From Pseudomonas gozinkensis (GTDB lineage Bacteria; Pseudomonadota; Gammaproteobacteria; Pseudomonadales; Pseudomonadaceae), in assembly GCF_014863585.1 (NCBI RefSeq), contig NZ_CP062253.1, positions 3,746,501 through 3,810,500 on the forward strand: DNA of 64,000 nt, read 5' to 3'. The first letter of the stretch is position 1. Each line of letters opens with the position of its first letter. The notes under the pieces were generated by a model that was not told the origin of the DNA, ran no database searches, and saw only the letters and a list, made by a program, of their open reading frames with translations. Of this stretch, positions 17,454 through 24,881 are shown piece by piece. A program made the position numbers and the translations under genes.

Positions 17454-19183
17454 TCGACTTCTGGCCGCACTGGTTCCGCCCCTGGTGGCTGTTGCTGCTG
17501 CCGTTGCTCGGCTGGCTGATCTGGCAGCTCTGGCACCGGCAGAAACGTGCCGGGCGCTGGCAGATGATTCTGCCGCCGGCCTTCCACACCACGTTGCTCA
17601 GTGGTGGCAGCGGTCGTGACAGCAAATTGCCGTGGGTCGCCCTGAGCGTGGCATGGCTGCTGACGATCCTGGCGTTGCTCGGGCCGAGCTGGGAACGGGT
17701 CGAACAGACCAGCCAGAAACCTGCCGATCCGTTGGTGGTGATCCTGGAGCTGACCCCGGAAATGCTCGCCACCGATTCTCCGCCAACGCGACTGGAACAG
17801 GCCCGGCGCAAGCTGTTCGACCTGTTGCAGGTGCGCAGCGATGCCCAGACCGCCATCGTCGTTTACGCCGGCAGCGCCCATACGCTGGTGCCGCTGTCGG
17901 ATGATCTGGCGACCAGTCGCAATCTGCTCGATGCGCTCAAGCCTTCGCTGATGCCGGAAAGCGGCCACCGCGCCGACCTGGCGGTGAGCAAGGCGCTGGC
18001 GCTGCTCAAACAGGGTGCATTGGGTCAGGGGCGGATTCTGCTGATTGGTTCTTCGCTGTCGGAAGAGGAACGCCAGGGCATTCGTCATGCGCTGAGCGGC
18101 CAATCGGCACAACTGTTGATGCTCGGCATCGGCACCGCCGAGGGCGCGCCGATTGCTCAGGAGGACGGCAGTTTCCTCAAGGATGCCCAGGGCGCGATCC
18201 GGGTGCCGCAACTCGACAGCCCTGGCCTCGGCGCATTCCTCAACGCGGTCGGCGGCGAGTACCGCAGCGCACGGCTCGATGAATCCGATCTGGGCGAGCT
18301 AGGCCTGCTCGATGGCCCACGCAGCCTGCGCAGCGATGGCCAGACCGTTCGCCTCGACACCTGGGCCGACCAGGGTTACTGGCTGCTGTTGCCGCTGTTG
18401 TTGCTCGCCGCCTGCGCCGGGCGTCGTGGCTGGCTGTTCTGCCTGCCGTTGCTGCTGGCATTGCCGCAACCGAGCTATGCCTTCGACTTCGAAGACCTGT
18501 GGCTGCGCCCCGATCAACAAGGTTTGCACCTGCTCAAGCAGAAGCGCCCCGCCGAAGCGGCGAAGCATTTTGAAGACCCGCAATGGCAAGGGGTGGCGTT
18601 GTACGAAGCCGGCGACTACAGTGGCGCCGCTCAGCGTTTCGCCGAAGGCAATGACGCCCACGCCCACTACAATCGTGGCAACGCCCTGGCCAGAAGCGGT
18701 GAGCTGGAAGCGGCGCTGGACGCCTACGAACAGGCTCTGGAACGCCAGCCGGATCTGCGCCCGGCGCTGACCAACAAGGCGCTGGTCGAAAACCTGCTCA
18801 AACAGAAAAACGCACCGCCGCCGGCCGAACCGCAAGACAAACCGGCGCAGCAGAACATACCGGGCGATGAACCACCGCCACCGACTGCTCCGCCGCCGGC
18901 GGTCAAAAGCGAAACCCACAGCGAGCCGCAGACCGGCGAGTCCGCCAGCGAGCCGCCGACCACCCCGCCGCTGCCGGGGGCGAACGAGCTGCCGGACAGC
19001 GAACCGGGCGAGGAACAGAACACTCCGCCGCTGCTGCGCCCCAATGAGGAAAACCTCGAAGGCGAGCAACAGCAGGCACTGGAGCAATGGCTGGGCAAGA
19101 TCCCGGACGATCCGGGCGAACTGCTGCGCCGCAAATTCTGGTACGAACAGCAACAACATCAGGATCAGGAAAACATTCGATGA
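17450..19183 (+). CDS. BatB/BatC-like fusion: vWA domain plus TPR
   Basis: A 577-residue protein. Two N-terminal membrane helices (about 13-27, 60-78) lead into a vWA-like domain (about 92-285), then a further membrane segment (YWLLLPLLLLAACAG), a TPR unit (AHYNRGNALARSGELEAALD, about 400-440) and a Pro/Glu-rich tail. The position of the MIDAS motif reads LELTPEM rather than DxSxS, so metal binding is probably lost, unlike in the preceding BatA. The fusion combines the separate BatB and BatC proteins of other phyla. It overlaps both neighbours by ATGA. Confidence 0.9.
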   Translation: MIDFWPHWFRPWWLLLLPLLGWLIWQLWHRQKRAGRWQMILPPAFHTTLLSGGSGRDSKLPWVALSVAWLLTILALLGPSWERVEQTSQKPADPLVVILELTPEMLATDSPPTRLEQARRKLFDLLQVRSDAQTAIVVYAGSAHTLVPLSDDLATSRNLLDALKPSLMPESGHRADLAVSKALALLKQGALGQGRILLIGSSLSEEERQGIRHALSGQSAQLLMLGIGTAEGAPIAQEDGSFLKDAQGAIRVPQLDSPGLGAFLNAVGGEYRSARLDESDLGELGLLDGPRSLRSDGQTVRLDTWADQGYWLLLPLLLLAACAGRRGWLFCLPLLLALPQPSYAFDFEDLWLRPDQQGLHLLKQKRPAEAAKHFEDPQWQGVALYEAGDYSGAAQRFAEGNDAHAHYNRGNALARSGELEAALDAYEQALERQPDLRPALTNKALVENLLKQKNAPPPAEPQDKPAQQNIPGDEPPPPTAPPPAVKSETHSEPQTGESASEPPTTPPLPGANELPDSEPGEEQNTPPLLRPNEENLEGEQQQALEQWLGKIPDDPGELLRRKFWYEQQQHQDQENIR

Positions 19184-20820
19184 CCCGTTTCACCGCTCTC
19201 TTGCTGCCCCTGCTGATCTGCACGGCCACCGCCCAGGCGGCCGAGCTGACGGCCAGTGTGGATCGCAGTCGCCTGAACTCCGGCGAGACGGTCGAACTCA
19301 CCCTCGAATCCAACGATGTCACGCAGTTCGGCAAACCGGACCTGAGCCCGCTGGAGCCGCTGTTCGAAGTTCGCGGCACCCGTCAGGTCAACCAGTTGAA
19401 CACACTCAACGGTGACAATCGCGCCACCACGCGCTGGATCATCACGTTGCTGCCCAAGCAGAACGGCAGCGTTGAAATCCCGCCGCTGAAACTGGGTGAA
19501 ATCGAGAGCCAGCCGATCACCGTGCAGGTGATCGAGAGCGACACCCGCGCAGAAAACAGCGCCCGCGAACCGGTGTTCATCGAAGCCAGCCTCGACCAGA
19601 CCAGCGTTTACGTGCAGGCCCAGGCGATCCTGACCCTGCGCATCTACCATTCGGTGTCGCTGTACGACGACAGCAGCCTGACGCCGTTGCAGATCGCCGA
19701 CGCGCGCATCGAACAATTGGGCGACATGCGCACCTACGAGAAAGACATCAACGGTGTGCGCCATGGCGTGATCGAGATGCGCTATGCGATCTATCCGCAG
19801 CACAGCGGTTTGCTGAGCATCGCCCCGCAGACCTTCAGCGCCACGCTGGTCGATACACAAGCCTCGCAGGACTCGACGGCGCAGGGGCCGAAGCCGGGCA
19901 AACTGATGCACATCAGCTCCGCCGCGACTTCGCTGACAGTCAAACCCAAACCGATGACCTACCCCAGCGATGCGCCGTGGCTGCCGGCCCGCAATCTGAG
20001 CCTGAGCGAAAGCTGGAACCCGGAGCCGGAACACACTCAGGTCGGCGATTCCCTGACCCGCAGCCTGACCCTCAAGGTCGAAGGCCTGGCCAGCTCGCAG
20101 CTGCCGGCCCTGCCCGCCACTGAAGCCAACGGCCTGCGCCGCTACCCGGATCAACCGGTGCTGAACAATCAGAGCAGCGACCGAGGGCTGATCGGCAGCC
20201 GTGAAGAGCGTGAAGCACTGGTGCCGAGTCGCAGCGGCTCGATTGAATTGCCAACAGTTGATGTGGTCTGGTGGAACACCTTCGAAGATCACCTGGAACA
20301 CACCAGCCTGCCGGCGCGCACCCTGCAAGTGGCGAACAACCCGAGCCTGCAGGTCGACACCCCGGCGGGCAACGCGCAACCGCTCAGTGCCGCCGACAGC
20401 GAAGCCTTGTGGTGGTGGAAACTCAGCACGTTCATTCTGGCTTGCACCACCCTGCTCGGCTTCGGCCTCTGGTGGCGTGCCCGTTGGCAACCGGCGATCC
20501 TGCGCGCCGCGCAAACCGGCCCGAGCCCCCGCACCCTGCTCGACGACATCAAACGCGCCAGCCAGGCCAACGACCCCCACGCCACCCGCCAGGCCCTCGA
20601 CGCCTGGGCCCGTCAGCAGCCGGAAACCCTGGCGGATATGGCGGCGCGTTTTGTGCCGCTGTCGGATGCGCTCGACGGGCTGAACGGCGCGCTGTACAGC
20701 GAGACCGGGCAGCATTGGCAGGGTGAGGATCTGTGGCGGGCGATCCGGACGATTCCGACGGCGGAGCGGGTGCAGGATCCGGTCGGGGACAGCGGGTTGC
20801 CGCCGCTTTATCCGAAGTAG
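19180..20820 (+). CDS. BatD-like protein
   Basis: A 546-residue protein with a signal peptide (MTRFTALLLPLLICTATAQA), a periplasmic beta-sandwich region starting ELTASVDRSRLNSGETVELT, and one transmembrane helix near the C-terminus (FILACTTLLGFGLWW) with a short cytoplasmic tail. This is the BatD layout and BatD closes the operon. ATG 19180 overlaps the previous stop by ATGA and places the signal peptide at the N-terminus, so an in-frame start at 19087 is rejected. The GC-rich operon ends abruptly at the AT-richer island that follows. Confidence 0.9.
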   Translation: MTRFTALLLPLLICTATAQAAELTASVDRSRLNSGETVELTLESNDVTQFGKPDLSPLEPLFEVRGTRQVNQLNTLNGDNRATTRWIITLLPKQNGSVEIPPLKLGEIESQPITVQVIESDTRAENSAREPVFIEASLDQTSVYVQAQAILTLRIYHSVSLYDDSSLTPLQIADARIEQLGDMRTYEKDINGVRHGVIEMRYAIYPQHSGLLSIAPQTFSATLVDTQASQDSTAQGPKPGKLMHISSAATSLTVKPKPMTYPSDAPWLPARNLSLSESWNPEPEHTQVGDSLTRSLTLKVEGLASSQLPALPATEANGLRRYPDQPVLNNQSSDRGLIGSREEREALVPSRSGSIELPTVDVVWWNTFEDHLEHTSLPARTLQVANNPSLQVDTPAGNAQPLSAADSEALWWWKLSTFILACTTLLGFGLWWRARWQPAILRAAQTGPSPRTLLDDIKRASQANDPHATRQALDAWARQQPETLADMAARFVPLSDALDGLNGALYSETGQHWQGEDLWRAIRTIPTAERVQDPVGDSGLPPLYPK

Positions 20821-20844
20821 GAACGTCCCCTTTTTTTCTTAAAT

Positions 20845-21207
20845 TCAAAAAGAGATAACCCGTAAGAGTTCTTCTATTTTCGCCTTATCTTCAGGATGAC
20901 GCTGAAGGTACTTCTCACAAGCTAGCCGAAGATACTCAGTACAAACCGATTCGCTGACGACGATGGTGTCCTCATCACTCGGGGGATAGCCATAGGAAAA
21001 TTCCACCCCTTCGAAGTGCTCTTCGTCGAACGGGCTGCTTTCATCAGGAAAGTTACAGTATGCCCCATCCACACTGAACCCCCATCTTTTCACAACATAG
21101 CCAACCGCCTCGATAAAACGGCCGTCATTATACATCCTGTCAAAATACCCTTTAACAATCCAATTAGGGTCTGACTGGCTATATGGCTGACCGAACAACT
21201 CTCTCAT
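20845..21207 (-). CDS. CdiI-like immunity protein
   Basis: A 120-residue acidic protein, MRELFGQPYSQSDPNWIVKG at the start, with FSVDGAYCNFPDES, FEGVEFSYGYPPSDEDTIVVS and a C-terminal helix ending CEKYLQRHPEDKAKIEELL. This pattern resembles immunity proteins annotated for CdiA ribonuclease toxins; the assignment is from memory of the family, not a search. ATG 21207 is preferred to the GTG at 21213 because GAGG lies 5 bases before it. It is the last gene of an AT-rich minus-strand cluster and no cognate toxin gene is present. It would bind and block an incoming toxin in the cytoplasm. Confidence 0.7.
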   Translation of the reverse strand: MRELFGQPYSQSDPNWIVKGYFDRMYNDGRFIEAVGYVVKRWGFSVDGAYCNFPDESSPFDEEHFEGVEFSYGYPPSDEDTIVVSESVCTEYLRLACEKYLQRHPEDKAKIEELLRVISF

Positions 21208-21285
21208 ATGCACCTCACATTTTTAATTCGGGTGGACATTACTCCCTTTTTAGTCCTTTTTTCTCTGCCTTTACTACTCCGGCAA

Positions 21286-21498
21286 CTATATTTTCTCCGA
21301 AATAGTTTCCAACTCATCCCACAGATGGGACAGGCCAATACTGCTCATATAAGTCATGTAATCCACAAATCCGGGGAACTTTACTTCGTCGATCGAGAAC
21401 CACGTCGCTTCGCACTCAGGGCAAATAAAAATAATCGACCTAGTCGCTTTTATCATCGCCTTGATAACGTCGTCCTGCTGACATCTTGGGCAAATCAC
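21286..21498 (-). CDS. Small zinc-ribbon protein
   Basis: A 70-residue protein with two CxxC knuckles (CPRC near the start and ICPEC about 22 residues later) forming a treble-clef or zinc-ribbon site, followed by EATWFSIDEVKFPGFVDYM and a C-terminal helix (LSHLWDELETI). Small proteins of this shape are common in toxin-immunity gene clusters, but a function is not established. The GTG at 21498 is chosen because GGGGAGG lies 5 bases upstream; the ATG at 21513 has no good site and would add five residues. It sits with the CdiI-like gene inside a 13-bp inverted pair. Confidence 0.65.
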   Translation of the reverse strand: MICPRCQQDDVIKAMIKATRSIIFICPECEATWFSIDEVKFPGFVDYMTYMSSIGLSHLWDELETISEKI

Positions 21499-21595
21499 AT
21501 ACACCTCCCCCATGAAACTCAGTAAAAAAAGTAACAAAAAAAGTAAAAAAAGGGGACAGATTTATTTAATAAAAAAGCCCCCTTCCCTTTCACTT

Positions 21596-21931
21596 TCATG
21601 TCTTGTCGTAAACATAGTCGTCAGGTATTTCTTGCCACTCGGCTTCTCTGACCAGTGCATCGAAATCATCAAATATTCCTCTAAAAAAATTTGACAGATC
21701 CAAAAACCCCGTACGCGCCCTTCCCGCCGCCACACACAACTCAACGTCATCTTTACTTTTCAATGCTTGCGCGACTCTCGAAACATCGGACACAGCGTTA
21801 CCCATCAACTACGACAGTTCGTCATTCCAATTCAGCCTATAGTCGGCCGCCCAACTGTCAGCATCGAAAGTGCCCCACTTTTCGGTAATCAAGTCAATCA
21901 ACGTCTTTCGGAACGCTTCTCCATCCTTCAT
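21596..21931 (-). pseudogene. Immunity-type gene interrupted by an in-frame TAG
   Basis: From ATG 21931 the frame reads MKDGEAFRKTLIDLITEKWG and on to YRLNWNDELS, then TAG at codon 41 (21809-21811), then continues open for 70 codons (LMGNAVSDVSRVAQALKSKD to IPDDYVYDKT) before the next stop. The two parts share frame and composition, so a single 111-residue protein broken by a nonsense mutation is the simplest reading. A GGGGG ribosome-binding site precedes the ATG, which overlaps a preceding 31-codon frame by ATGA. An alternative is that the second part is translated from an internal ATG at 21805. The family is not recognised. Confidence 0.55.
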
Positions 21932-22023
21932 CGCAACCCCCTGCGGTCATCAATCGATTTTTTTCGCTTTTCGGGCCTGATCAACGCGTTTCCACTTTTA
22001 TCTGGCTCATTGTCTGTTAGCAC
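21928..22023 (-). CDS. 31-codon reading frame in the immunity cluster (possible remnant)
   Basis: A GTG at 22023 directly follows the stop of the frameshifted gene and opens 31 codons (start MLTDNEPDKSGNALIRPEKR) that end by ATGA overlap at the start of the next gene. It could be a remnant of a longer coding region, the tail of the upstream gene past its TAG, or spurious. Confidence 0.3.
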   Translation of the reverse strand: MLTDNEPDKSGNALIRPEKRKKSIDDRRGLR

Positions 22024-22313
22024 CTACTTCATAAACTCGCCAGGAACCGCCCTTCCCGTTTCGATATCAATCTCATACATACCACCATCCCATCTATAAC
22101 CTTTAAGTACCCCCTCATTGAAGATGATATTTGTGAAGGGACCTGCATGGGCGTCAAAGTCAAAAAAAAAAGCCAAACCCTACGACCGACTTCACCCATT
22201 AAATAGATATTTCTCGCACACTCAACTACACCGAAAAGTGCTTCCTGCCCGAGTCGATCAATCAGCACAACACTCAAGGATTCTGCGACCTTAATTACTT
22301 TTGAAGTCTTCAT
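22024..22313 (-). pseudogene. Frameshifted immunity-type gene with a 10-base homopolymer
   Basis: From ATG 22313 (MKTSKVIKVAESLSVVLIDR) the frame is good up to GEVGRRVWLFF, then enters ten consecutive T on the coding strand (A at 22162-22171). As given, the frame continues into unlikely residues and stops at 22029. Shifting by one extra T, or two fewer, restores DFDAHAGPFTNIIFNEGVLK to the end GRAVPGEFMK and a stop at 22024, a natural-looking 95-96-residue protein. The start overlaps the preceding stop (TGATG). A homopolymer sequencing error, a true frameshift, or slippage-controlled phase variation are all possible. Confidence 0.65.
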
Positions 22314-22498
22314 CAGGCGCAATAAAGCTCTACATACACAGCCTCAACGATGGCGTCATCTTCTTCGAAGTCAGGCACGTAAAATTTCAAACCCATATCA
22401 ACAACATCAAAGCCCGAGTTGTTTGACCGGTCTCGCGTCATACCAGCGCGAATCAATCCCAGATCACCGCGACCCAACAAGCAAAAAATCATAGTCAT
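22313..22498 (-). CDS. Small protein of unknown function in the immunity cluster
   Basis: A 61-residue frame beginning MTMIFCLLGRGDLGLIRAGM and ending DFEEDDAIVEAVYVELYCA. It overlaps the upstream CdiI-type gene by ATGA and the downstream frameshifted gene by TGATG, so it is translationally coupled to both. The C-terminal acidic part fits an immunity-protein surface but no family is recognised. It could also be the N-terminal part of a protein continued by the next gene, since the two meet without a spacer. Confidence 0.55.
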   Translation of the reverse strand: MTMIFCLLGRGDLGLIRAGMTRDRSNNSGFDVVDMGLKFYVPDFEEDDAIVEAVYVELYCA

Positions 22499-22878
22499 CT
22501 CAAGCAACCTGTCAGGGCTGAAGCAGCCTTTAACAGCTCGGCGTCAGCACTCAAGCGATTCACTTCGGCCACAGCAACAACAGCCTTGCGGGATGCCTCG
22601 ACATTCTCGTGCCAATACACAGTTCTCAAACCCGCCAGCGCAACCAGCAATTCCCCGTCATATCTATCGCCTTCCAGAACGTCTTTGGTCAGTAAAGCAA
22701 TGCCGATGGGCAACAACTCCCGCACATGCAAATCCTGCCTCAATGCACGACAGACATCTCCCACACTCAAGCAATCCAAGGGCGTATCGCGCACGGACAA
22801 ATACCATTCATCCAACGACGAGAGCTTTCCCGGGGTCCCGTAAACATCCGGTCCTTGCTCCAGGTCCCGAAACCTCAT
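22495..22878 (-). CDS. CDI system immunity protein, CdiI family
   Basis: A 127-residue protein starting MRFRDLEQGPDVYG, with the segment LDEWYLSVRDTPLDCLSVGD, then VCRALRQDLHVRELLPIGIA and DRYDGELLVALAGL. This combination is characteristic of a family annotated as contact-dependent growth inhibition immunity proteins. ATG 22878 overlaps the stop of the preceding gene by ATGA; a longer in-frame open stretch upstream lies inside that gene and is rejected. No cdiA or rhs toxin gene is adjacent, so it is an orphan immunity gene. Confidence 0.75.
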   Translation of the reverse strand: MRFRDLEQGPDVYGTPGKLSSLDEWYLSVRDTPLDCLSVGDVCRALRQDLHVRELLPIGIALLTKDVLEGDRYDGELLVALAGLRTVYWHENVEASRKAVVAVAEVNRLSADAELLKAASALTGCLR

Positions 22879-23372
22879 GCCTCGGCTCCCGGACTCAACG
22901 ATCCAACCTGGTAGAAAGTAATATCCGGGCCATAGTTCTGCTCCGAGTTCGTCACCTCTACACAAAACACCTTCTCTGGAAATTTTTCTTTCAGCACCAT
23001 GCGCCACGCAAAACCGATCACATTGCACAATTGAAGAAACACGTCATCCGAAACACCAGCAGCAACCTGGCCAAAAACGTCATAGATCCTCACAACATTC
23101 AATAACTTTTCAGTCTTTGAAATATCACCAGAGGCAAGGCCAGAACACCTATCAAGCACTTCAGTCGAGAAATTCCGCGCTAAAAATACGCCACCCTCTT
23201 TCACCACAAAATCCGGGAAGAGCATTTTTGAAAACAACAGAATATGTTCGGGCTGGCATTGATCGAAGATGTACGAATAAACGTCCAGACCTTCCTGACT
23301 CGACCACTGTTTTTTCCAGGAACAATACGCTGGATTGTCAGTAACGGAAGGTATCGAGTTAACCCGTTTCAT
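22875..23372 (-). CDS. Immunity-type protein of unknown family
   Basis: A 165-residue, mostly alpha-helical protein (MKRVNSIPSVTDNPAYCSWK; QPEHILLFSKMLFPDFVVKE; VFGQVAAGVSDDVFLQLCNV; ending VEVTNSEQNYGPDITFYQ). GGAG precedes the ATG by about 9 bases. Its AT-richer composition and coupling to the CdiI-type gene mark it as first gene of the immunity cluster, transcribed away from sbcD. The type resembles immunity proteins carried beside polymorphic toxins in other pseudomonads, but I cannot name a family. Confidence 0.65.
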   Translation of the reverse strand: MKRVNSIPSVTDNPAYCSWKKQWSSQEGLDVYSYIFDQCQPEHILLFSKMLFPDFVVKEGGVFLARNFSTEVLDRCSGLASGDISKTEKLLNVVRIYDVFGQVAAGVSDDVFLQLCNVIGFAWRMVLKEKFPEKVFCVEVTNSEQNYGPDITFYQVGSLSPGAEA

Positions 23373-23636
23373 TGCGCTTGCTCCAGACTTTATGTCTCTG
23401 TGACCTATCGTGGCGTGCAGGTTGAAGCACGACGAGTCGCCAGCCCCAAAAACGATATCAATATAGTGGCGCGATGGTAGGTAACCGGTGCCGGGTCGTC
23501 AATTAATGGGCTCACCGAGATCGCGGCCGCCGCCTCCCGGACAAGCCTACCCGCCGCAATAATCTGTAAACTCTCCCCTCTTTCGCCGCCCCTCTCATCC
23601 CGGCGGCCATCACCTCTTTATATTGAGGAGTCAGCC
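23373..23636. promoter_or_regulatory. Divergent promoter region between immunity cluster and sbcD
   Basis: A 264-bp spacer with no supported gene. Composition changes from AT-rich to GC-rich across it, so the right boundary of the acquired island probably lies here, near 23460-23500. No clear promoter boxes stand out. Confidence 0.4.
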
Positions 23637-24881
23637 TTGCGTCTGTTTCACACCTCCGACTGGCACCTTGGGCAGAACCTGCACGGCCAGGAGCGCGATT
23701 TCGAGCACGCCTGTTTTCTCGAGTGGCTGCTGCGCCAATTGAAGCTGGCGCAGCCGGACGTGCTGCTGATTGCCGGCGACATCTTCGACACGGTCAATCC
23801 ACCGGTCAAAGCCCAGGAACGCCTCTACGATTTCATCGTCAGCGCCCACGAACAGCAACCGTTGCTGACTATCGTGATGATCGCCGGCAACCACGACTCC
23901 GGCTCGCGGATCGAGCTGCCCGCGCCGTTGATGCGGCGTTTGCGCACCCATGCACTGGGCCGAGTGTTGTGGCTGGATGACGGGCAACTGGATGCTGAGC
24001 GTCTGCTGTTGCCGCTGCCGGACGCCACCGGTGAAATCGCCGCGTGGTGCCTGGCGCTGCCGTTCCTGCGGCCTGCCGAAGTGACCGGCGCGCATCTGGG
24101 CGATAACTACCTGCGCGGCATCGGTCAGGTTCACGAATGGCTGATCGAAGCGGCCAACGCCAAGCGCCAGCCAGGCCAGGCGCTGGTCGCCATCAGCCAT
24201 GCACACATGGCCGGTGGCTCGGTGTCGGAAGACTCAGAACGCAGCCTGATCATCGGCAACGCCGAAGCCTTGCCCGCCAGCCTGTTCGGGCCGAGCATCA
24301 GCTACGTTGCCCTCGGCCATTTGCACAAACCGCAGAAGGTCAACGGCGAAGAACGGATTCGCTACAGCGGCTCGCCGATCCCGCTGTCGTTCTCGGAAAT
24401 CGCTTATCAACATCAGATTCTCGACATCGTGCTCGACGGCGAAACCCTGGTCAGCGTCGAGCCAATGCTGATCCCCCGCTCCGTCAATCTGCAGCGTCTC
24501 GGCCCGGCACCACTGGCCGAAATCCTGCTGCAACTGGCGGACCTGCCGAACATCGATCTGCTGGCCGAAACCCAGCGCCAGCCGTGGCTGGAAGTGCGGG
24601 TGCGTCTCGACGAGCCGCAACCGGATCTGCGCCATCAGGTCGAAAGCGCCCTGCAAGGCAAGGCTGTGCGACTGGTGCGAATTGCCGCCGAATACGCCGG
24701 CAACCGGGGCGCTGACGGCGCCGAGGACGGCAGCGCGCTGATCGAACTGGACCAGCTCACGCCGCAGGAATTGTTCAGCCGCGCCTGGCTCGACAACTAC
24801 GGCAGCGAGGTCGACGAGCAAACCCTCAAGGACTTCGCCGAACTGCTGCAAGACGTACAAATGGAGGGCGAGCAGCCATGA
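23637..24881 (+). CDS. sbcD: Exonuclease subunit SbcD
   Basis: A 414-residue Mre11-type nuclease that works with SbcC on hairpins and blocked DNA ends. The phosphoesterase metal motifs are all visible: FHTSDWHLGQ (residues 4-13), AGDIFDTVNP, AGNHDSGSR, ISHAHM and GHLH. The start is a TTG at 23637, supported by GAGGAG six bases upstream and by family alignment (RLFHTSDWHLG at the N-terminus). It overlaps sbcC by ATGA. Confidence 0.95.
   Translation: MRLFHTSDWHLGQNLHGQERDFEHACFLEWLLRQLKLAQPDVLLIAGDIFDTVNPPVKAQERLYDFIVSAHEQQPLLTIVMIAGNHDSGSRIELPAPLMRRLRTHALGRVLWLDDGQLDAERLLLPLPDATGEIAAWCLALPFLRPAEVTGAHLGDNYLRGIGQVHEWLIEAANAKRQPGQALVAISHAHMAGGSVSEDSERSLIIGNAEALPASLFGPSISYVALGHLHKPQKVNGEERIRYSGSPIPLSFSEIAYQHQILDIVLDGETLVSVEPMLIPRSVNLQRLGPAPLAEILLQLADLPNIDLLAETQRQPWLEVRVRLDEPQPDLRHQVESALQGKAVRLVRIAAEYAGNRGADGAEDGSALIELDQLTPQELFSRAWLDNYGSEVDEQTLKDFAELLQDVQMEGEQP

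Larger units (their letters stand above)
20825..21557. repeat. 13-bp perfect inverted pair bracketing two small genes
   Basis: GTCCCCTTTTTTT at 20825-20837 is matched by AAAAAAAGGGGAC at 21545-21557. The 700 bp between them holds exactly two complete minus-strand genes, the CdiI-like gene and the zinc-ribbon gene. Confidence 0.7.
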
